From contig CAMZMU010000052.1 of assembly GCA_947311845.1 (NCBI GenBank), forward strand, positions 136,787,733-136,851,732: 64,000 nt of DNA. Direction: 5' to 3'. The notes under the pieces are model-generated. The model made no database searches, was not told the DNA's origin, and saw only the letters and a list, made by a program, of their open reading frames with translations. This DNA is from Poa pratensis (lineage: Eukaryota; Streptophyta; Magnoliopsida; Poales; Poaceae). This document shows positions 57,843-64,000 of this stretch, one piece after another. The position numbers and the translations under genes were made by a program. Position 1 is the stretch's first letter. Every line of letters begins with the position of its first letter.

Positions 57843-60800
57843 TGATGACGTGAAACACACGTTCATTGGGAGACCCCAAGAGGAAGGTATGATGTAGTCC
57901 AGCAGCAAGTTTTCCCTCAGTATGAAACCAAGGTTTATCGAACCAGTAGGAGCAGTAGCACTTCAGAAGGTTGTTGGCGGCGCCGTTACTCGATCACCAA
58001 CATGGAATCTGCACACAACACAATCAAACTACTTTGCCCCAACGAAACAGTGAGGTTGTCAATCTCACCGGCTTGCTGAAAACAAAGGATTAAACGTATG
58101 GTGTGTAAAATAGTATTTAATTGCAGAAAGTAAAAGAGAACAATTGTTTGCAGTTGGTGGTTTAATCAATGTAAAAAAATGGACCGAGGTCCACAGTTCA
58201 CTAGAGGTGTCTCTCCATAAAGATAAACAACATGCTGGGTAAACAAATTACAGCTGGGCAATTGACAAAATATTGAGCGCATGACAAAGCATACATATAT
58301 GACAAGTTGGCTACCATGATATTTAATTGGGCATTACGACAAAATACATAGACCGTTATCCAACCGCATCTATGACTAATAATCCTCCTTCAGGTTGACA
58401 TCCGTGTTCCCCGTCGGTATTAAGTTGCAAGCAATAGATAGTCGCATTAAGCAATGTGCGTATAGTAAAGAAATACATATGACCGTGGACATATCATTGT
58501 TATGTTACCCCTAGTAGCAACAGCACATCCACAACCTTAGCCGTTGCTGTCACTCGCCCAGATTACTGAAGACTGAACCCACTATCTAGCATAAATACTC
58601 CCTCTTGGAGTTACAAACATCTAGTTGGCCAGAGCATCTACTAGTAACAGAAAGCATGCAAGATCATAAATAACATGTATCATAGATTAATAAACAACTT
58701 GATCATAGTATTCAATATTCATCGGATCCCAGCAAACACAACATGCAGCTATGGACCCGTAGTCCAAGGATGAACTACTCACTCAAGTTGGCGATGGGGA
58801 CGGGTATCTCCGGGGGGCTCTCCACCGTCCCCGCCCCGATCCCCGCTAGTACCCGTCCCCGTTATCCCCATGAAGCTTCGTGGGGGGGGGGGGAACCGTC
58901 CCCGTCCCCGATTTTAACGGGTACCCGATCCCCATGGATACTCCATGGAGACAAACACAGAACTAGAAACAGCAACTCTGGACAGCAGCAAAATGACAGC
59001 AAACAGCAAAATTTCGGCAGCATTTTTCTAGACAGTAAGATCATCAAAACAACACTACATTCAGCAGCAATTTCTTGACAATAAGATCAAACAAAACACA
59101 CAAATTCGGCATAGATGGTTTAAACATCACAAGTTTCAGCAATTCAACCTCTCAAGTCTAATAGATAACTGAATAAGTCTCACTAGACAACTAGTTCGAT
59201 TACAACACTGGAACAAGATAGAGTTCTTGAACATTTAATACATCAAGGCAAGAACGATTGAATGAAGGGGAGAGACCACATCTGTAGCTTCCTTTTCTTC
59301 ACAGTGATCACTCTTTACTCGATGCAAGCATGCAACAAGGCTAGTAGTCATTGCAACTTGCCAATTCTTCATCCTGGTCATATCAATGATACAAGACATC
59401 AATAAACTAAATAGAAGACCTAGGATGGAAGTTAAGATGAGTGTTGACTGTTGAGGGCGCGAAATTACCATTGGTTCATCCTCCTCATCAAGACAAGTCT
59501 GAAACTTAGTATCAAGTAATGCATTACTGCCCCTAAAATCAATGCATCAACCATTACCAAGCAAAGCATACAACAGTGGACAATTGCATCAACCATTACT
59601 AATAAAAAAAAATACAGTACACAAATCAGTGCATCAGTTATTACCTTGATGTTCTCCGGTTGAATGGTTGATGCAGAACTGTAGATGGTCGGCGGCGTCG
59701 TCGTCGCCCTAGCAGTAGGCCAGCAGCAGAGAGGGTGACTTGGGCTGTGGTCGGCCGTCGGCGTGCAGGAGGAGGAGGGACGGACTGGGGCGGGAGACGG
59801 CGTGCAGGAGGAGGGGCGGCTCGCGGCGAGGTTCTTGCCCGGCGGCCGGCGCCCTTGCCGTTCCTCGACTGGCGGTCGGCGCCCTTCCCGTTCCTCGACG
59901 CCGAGGAGACTTGGAGGAGGAGGTGAGGGGCAGAGCCGCAGAGGGGCTGTTGGCCGAGATGTGCCTCCCGCTGCCGCCCCCCTCCGGTGGTGCTGCCGCC
60001 CGCCGCCGGTGGTGGTCTCGATCTAGGGCTAAAGAGGACTCGCGGGCTGGTGGCTGGAGTGAGGTGCGGCTGAGGGAAAAGAGTGAGGGGAAAATGAGGT
60101 GAAGCGGGTGCGGGTTTAGGGTTTTTTCTTATATACGGGGTTCATGTTTGACTGACAGGTGGGGTCCCGGGTATCCGTGGAGCATCCATGGGTACAATTC
60201 GCTCCCCGTCCCCGCCCCGTTACCTTACCGGGTACCCGCCCCGTTATCCCCATGGGGGGAATTTGCACCCCGTCACCGCTGCTTAGCGGGTAGATACCCG
60301 TGGGTACCCGCCCCCACGGGGAAAATCGTCAACTTGACTACTCACGCATCACTCCGGAGGCAGGCATGGTGATGTAGAGCCCTCCGGTGATGACTCCCCT
60401 CTCCGACAGGGTGCCGGGAAGAGGTTCTGGACCCTCCCGAGCTAGGGTTGACGACGGCGACGCCTCTGGAACTTTTCGTGGAATATGGCTTGGGTGTTTA
60501 GGGTTTTCGCATCGGGGGGAATAAGTAGGCAAAAGGGCGGCGGCTGGAGACCCCCGAGGGGCCCACATGCAGCTAGGGCGTGCCAGGGGGACCCGCGCCC
60601 TGCCCGCGTGTGGGGCCCTCGTGGCTCCTCTTCGTCTCCCCTCTGGACTCCAGGTGTCTTCTGATAAAATAGGTGCCTCCGTAAATTTTCGTCCAATTCT
60701 GAGAATATTTCCTGACTAGCTTTTCTGAAATACAAAAACAGCAGAAAACAGGAACTGGCACTGCGGCATCTTGTTAATAGGTTAGTCCCAAAAAATGTAT

Positions 60801-60892
60801 AAAAGTGACATAAAGTGGATGCAAAACATGTAACAATTGGTATAATATCAGCATGGAACATCAAAAATTATAGATACGTTTGAGACGTATCT
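57843..60892 (-). mobile_element. Solo LTR, minus orientation, inside the transposase gene; hosts a hAT
   Basis: Starts TGATGACGTGAAACACACG and ends TTTGAGACGTATCT, the inverse of the LTR at 54540-56128 with the last base changed. Both sides carry GTCGC (57838-57842 and 60893-60897), an exact 5-bp target duplication. Without the nested hAT and its duplication the LTR is 1487 bp. No internal retrotransposon sequence remains. Confidence 0.9.
58783..60337. mobile_element. hAT-type transposon, non-autonomous (1555 bp)
   Basis: The ends TCAAGTTGGCGAT and, inverted, TCAAGTTGACGAT form terminal inverted repeats; an exact 8-bp target duplication CTACTCAC (58775-58782 and 60338-60345) flanks them, as is usual for hAT elements. 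Subterminal regions are full of GGGTACCCG/GGGGACGGG words. A GC-rich interior (59680-60110) has plus-strand frames (up to 120 codons) without a recognisable transposase or zinc finger, so it is presumed non-autonomous. Confidence 0.92.
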
Positions 60893-63473
60893 GTCGCGAT
60901 TCAGGAAGACCAATCGGCTTAATGCCAGGAATAAAGTCAACACAAAACTCAATGACCTCCTCTGTTCCATAGCCTTTGGAGATGCTTCCTTCTGGCCTAG
61001 CACGGTTATGAACATACTTCTTCAAGACTCCCATGAACCTCTCAAAGGGGAACATATTGTGTAGAAATACAGGACCCAGAATGGTAATCTCGTCGACCAG
61101 GTGTACTAGGAGATGTGTCATAATATTGAAGAAGGATGGTGGGAACACCAACTCAAAACTAACGAGACATTGAACCACATCCTTCTGTAGCCTTGGTAGA
61201 ATGGCTAGATCGATTACCTTCTGCGAAATTGCATTGAGGAAGCACATAGCTGAACAATGGGTAGTCGAACATTTTCGGTAGAAGCCCCCGCAATGCAACC
61301 GGAAGCAATTGAGTCATAAGCATGTGGCAGTCATGAGACTTTAGGTTCTGGAACTTTTTCTCTGCCATATTTATTATTCCCTTTATATTCGACGAGAAGC
61401 CAGACGGGACCTTCATACTGCTCAGGACTTCGAAAAATATCTCCTTCTCTTCTTTGGTAAGAGCGTAGCTAGCAGGACTTAGACGTCCTTTATCCGTCTT
61501 CATTGGATGCAGGTTGTCTGGGTCTTTCATACGTTGCTGGTCTTGCCGTGCTTCCGGCGTATCTTTTGTCTTCCCATACACGCCCAAGAAGCCTAGCAGG
61601 TTCACGCAAACATTCTTCGTCACGTGCATCACGTCGATTGCAGAGCGGACCTGTAGGAGTTTCCAATAGGGTAGCTCCCAAAATATAGACTTCTTCTTCC
61701 ACATGGGTACGTGTCCGTCAACGTCATTCGGAACAGACTGTCCGCCAGGACCCTTTCCAAAGATTACTTCTAAATCCTTGACCATATCATATATAACATC
61801 ACCAGTAGGGAGGGGTGGCTTCGTCCGGTGATCTGCCTCACCTTTGAAATGCTTGCCTCTCTTTCTTACGGATGCTGCCTTGGAAGAAATCGACGATGCC
61901 CCGGGTACACATTCTTGTTACCTAAATATATACTTTCAGTCTTATCTAAACAGTGCGTGCATGCATTGTATCCCTTGTTTGACTGTCCTGAAATGTTACT
62001 AAGAGCAGGCCAATCATTGATGGTTACAAACAAAACGCTCGTAGGTCAAATGGCTCCTGTTTGTCATCCCACACACGTACCCCTTCATCACGCCACAACT
62101 GTAAAAGTTCTTCAACTAATGGCCTCAGGTACACATCAATGTCGTTGCCGGGTTGCTTCGGGCCTTGGATGAGCACTGGCATCATAATGAACTTCCGCTT
62201 CATGCACAACCAAGGAGGAAGGTTATAGATACATAGAGTCACAGGCCAGGTGCTATGACTGCTGCTCTGCTCCCCAAAAGGATTAAAGCCATCCGTACTT
62301 AGACCAAACCTTAAGTTCCTTGCGTCACGTGCAAATTCCTTAACTCTCTATCGATTTTTCTCCACTGCGACCCATCAGCCGGGTGTCTCGACATCTCGTC
62401 GTTCTTGCGGTCTTCTTTGTGCCATCGCAACAACTTGGCATGCTCTTTGTTTCTGAACAAACGTTTCAACCGTGGTATTATAGGAGCGTACCACATCACC
62501 TTGGCAGGAACCCTCTTCCTGGGGGCTGGCCCTCAACATCACCAGGGTCATCTCGTCTGATCTTATATCGCAATGCACCGCATACCGGGCATTCATTCAT
62601 ATTCTCGTACTGCTCACCGCGGTGGTGCAGTGCATGCATGTATCTTCTGCACATCTAATCCTAGAGGGCAGAAACCTTCTTTGCTTCGTACGTACTGTCA
62701 GGCAATTCGTTATCCTTTGGAAGCTTTTGCTTCATTATTTTCAGTAAATTCCCAAATCCCTTGTCAGATAAACCATTCTCTGCCTTCCATTGCAGTAATT
62801 CCAGTGTGGTACCGAGCTTTGTGTTGCCATCTTCGCAAGTTGGGTACAACTTTTTTTTGTGATCCTCTAACATGCTCCAACTTCAACTTCTCGAGTGCAC
62901 TTTCTGCTTCGGTCTGTGCATCAACGATGACCCGACGTAAATCATCATCTATGATGGGCTCATCTGGTACCTCTTCATCTTCAGCTTCCCCCTTGCATTA
63001 CCACCGTATTCAGGGCACATGTAGTTGTCATCGTTGTCTTCTTCTTCGTTGTCTTCCATCATAACCCCTCTTTCTCCGTGCTTGGTCCAACAATTATAGC
63101 CGGACATGAAACCAAACTGAATCAGGTGGATGTGAAGGGTTTTTGAGCAAGAGTAATCCTTCTCATTCCGACAGTTATGGCATGGACAACACATAAAACC
63201 ATTCCGCGTGTTTGCCTCAGCCACGTTGAGAAAAGAACGCAGCCTTGCATGTACTCGTTAGAGCGTCGGTCAGCGTACATCCATGGATGGCTCATCTGCA
63301 TTATATAAGTATGTCAAACGCAATCACGATGCTAAAACCCATTACGGTAAACGAACATAATAGATAACTGACCATATTCATTAATACAAGTTCATCACAT
63401 TAAAACCAAAGTAGAGTAGTGACCAAATGTAATACATAGTTCTCATAAAACATACATTTAAACCAACATACAA

Positions 63474-63814
63474 CTATCCAAAGAATTTAAATCCAACAAC
63501 AAATGCGATCAAAATCGCAACTAAGGTAATTATTGAACCAACAACATAATGATACCAAGCCTCTTGACTAATGGCATAATTTCTAATATTTTTAATCTTC
63601 AAGCGCATTGCATCCATCTTGATCTCGTGAGCATCGACGACGTCGGCAAGCTTGAACTGTGTTCATCGACGATGTCGGCAAGCTTGAACTCCAATTTCAT
63701 CTTCTCTTCTAGGCATTGGAGACGAAGATCTTCACTTCTTTTCAATTTTGCTTTCAAATCATTGTTTTCTTTTAAAAAACTCGACAATAGGGTCGGTTGG
63801 AATTTCCGGTTCAA
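63474..63814 (-). pseudogene. CACTA-associated coiled-coil/membrane ORF, disrupted by a small duplication
   Basis: The minus-strand frame from 63814 reads MNRKFQPTLLSSFLKENNDL, KAKLKRSEDLRLQCLEEKMK, LEFKLADIVDEH, a coiled coil. A short tandem duplication (63625-63690) repeats the sequence for FKLADIVDEH and shifts the frame. In the shifted frame it continues KLADVVDAHEIKMDAMRLKI, KNIRNYAISQEAWYHYVVGS and IITLVAILIAFVVGFKFFG to a stop at 63474, giving a C-terminal membrane helix. The likely original was a ~100-residue tail-anchored protein of the transposon or the end of a longer one. Its role is unknown. Confidence 0.6.
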
Positions 63815-64000
63815 CTACCTCCTAGATAAAAATATATCTATGTCAAGTTGGTCGGCATGATTGTCATAAACACGAAACGAAACAAATATATAGTTATAAC
63901 AAACAATCATACCACATCCGAATAATAGAGCGGACGAGAGCCGGTGTGGCAGGTGTCAAAACCATGGCACTATATATATATAACAAACAATTATACAACT

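Larger units (their letters stand above)
57174..63297 (-). pseudogene. TNP2-type CACTA transposase, broken
   Basis: Minus-strand blocks run from MSHPWMYADRRSNEYMQG at 63297 to KPKKRKDK at 57174. Landmarks in order: the transposase-associated domain (NTRNGFMCCPCHNCRNEKDY), VQKIHACTALHHRGEQYENM, ECPVCGALRYKIRRDDPGD, KVMWYAPIIPRLKRLFRN, RFGLSTDGFNPFGEQSS, WPVTLCIYNLPPWLCMKRK, VRSAIDVMHVTKNVCVNLLG, HLLVHLVDEITILGPVFLHN, FERFMGVLKKYVHNRARPEG, and the C-terminal block (PLFWCKWFNLKGGGVKVDPL). The protein would cut and join the element's ends. Damage: a one-base loss near 63245 just after EYMQG, another near 62533 after EGQPP, further shifts, and a solo LTR inserted at 57843-60892 between GIKPIGLPESR and HERRLSGKCTLGRK. 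It is non-functional. Confidence 0.88.
49405..64000 (-). mobile_element. Large CACTA (En/Spm-type) transposon, one end only
   Basis: The terminus CACTACTAGAAACAGG at 49405 follows ACC, the expected 3-bp target duplication. The subterminal region has many copies of CCCGGGACTAGAG in both orientations. The element encodes, on the minus strand, a TNP2-type transposase (57174-63297) and a second ORF with a Ulp1-like protease domain (49903-52813), the usual pair in grass CACTA elements, so it descends from an autonomous copy. It has been invaded by two solo LTRs and a hAT element. The other terminus is beyond position 64000. Confidence 0.88.

Noticed and set aside
59735..60102. 120-codon frame in the hAT element as a transposase
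   Set aside because: Arg/Gly/Ala-rich GC-driven frame; lacks the hAT dimerisation region and BED zinc finger residues.

Overview
The window is nuclear DNA from a grass, most likely a Triticeae species (wheat, Aegilops, barley or a relative). This rests on GC-rich first exons, grass-type intron/exon structure, Stowaway MITEs with CTCCCTCCGT ends and TA target duplications, Helitron ends of the form hairpin plus CTAG|T, a 292-bp SMART retrotransposon, and CACTA elements with CACTA ends. The species call is inference; no search was run.

Layout. 1-9.1 kb: no supported gene; an intact-looking small Helitron (1883-3678) and the 3' end of a second one (5452). 9.3-10.5 kb: a four-exon EF-hand gene on the minus strand. 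12.0-24.4 kb: nested repeats. Two copies of an unclassified ~0.67-kb repeat flank a 5.5-kb CACTA element (12755-18271) that carries a 3'-5' exonuclease pseudogene and a B3-like gene. The second repeat copy is split by a 4.4-kb Helitron (19629-24077), and the first copy supplies the exact empty site. 24.4-32.6 kb: retroposed ORF, serpin relic, foldback element, Helitron ends, and a minus-strand Helitron (30657-32603).

32.9-45.4 kb is the genic island: a paralogue of the EF-hand gene with a degenerate calcium loop (minus), an uncharacterised Ser/Arg-rich protein gene (plus), V-ATPase subunit G (minus), MORF9 plastid RNA-editing factor (plus, head-to-head with V-ATPase G), and TL29/APX4 thylakoid-lumen peroxidase-like protein (plus). 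MORF9 and TL29 are both chloroplast proteins but show no sign of being co-regulated. Stowaway MITEs lie in introns and flanks of these genes.

45.4-49.4 kb: a 292-bp SMART element, two MITEs, and the start of an F-box gene cut off after 45 codons by a CACTA transposon. 49.4-64.0 kb: the interior of that large CACTA element. It carries a Ulp1-like protease ORF and a TNP2-type transposase ORF, both with coding lesions. Nested in it are two solo LTRs of one family in opposite orientation; the second sits inside the transposase gene and itself holds a hAT element. The far end of this CACTA lies outside the window.

I did not find evidence for an undescribed biological system. The most informative observations are the clean insertion histories (empty site, nested target-site duplications), gene capture by CACTA and Helitron elements, and the diverged EF-hand gene pair.
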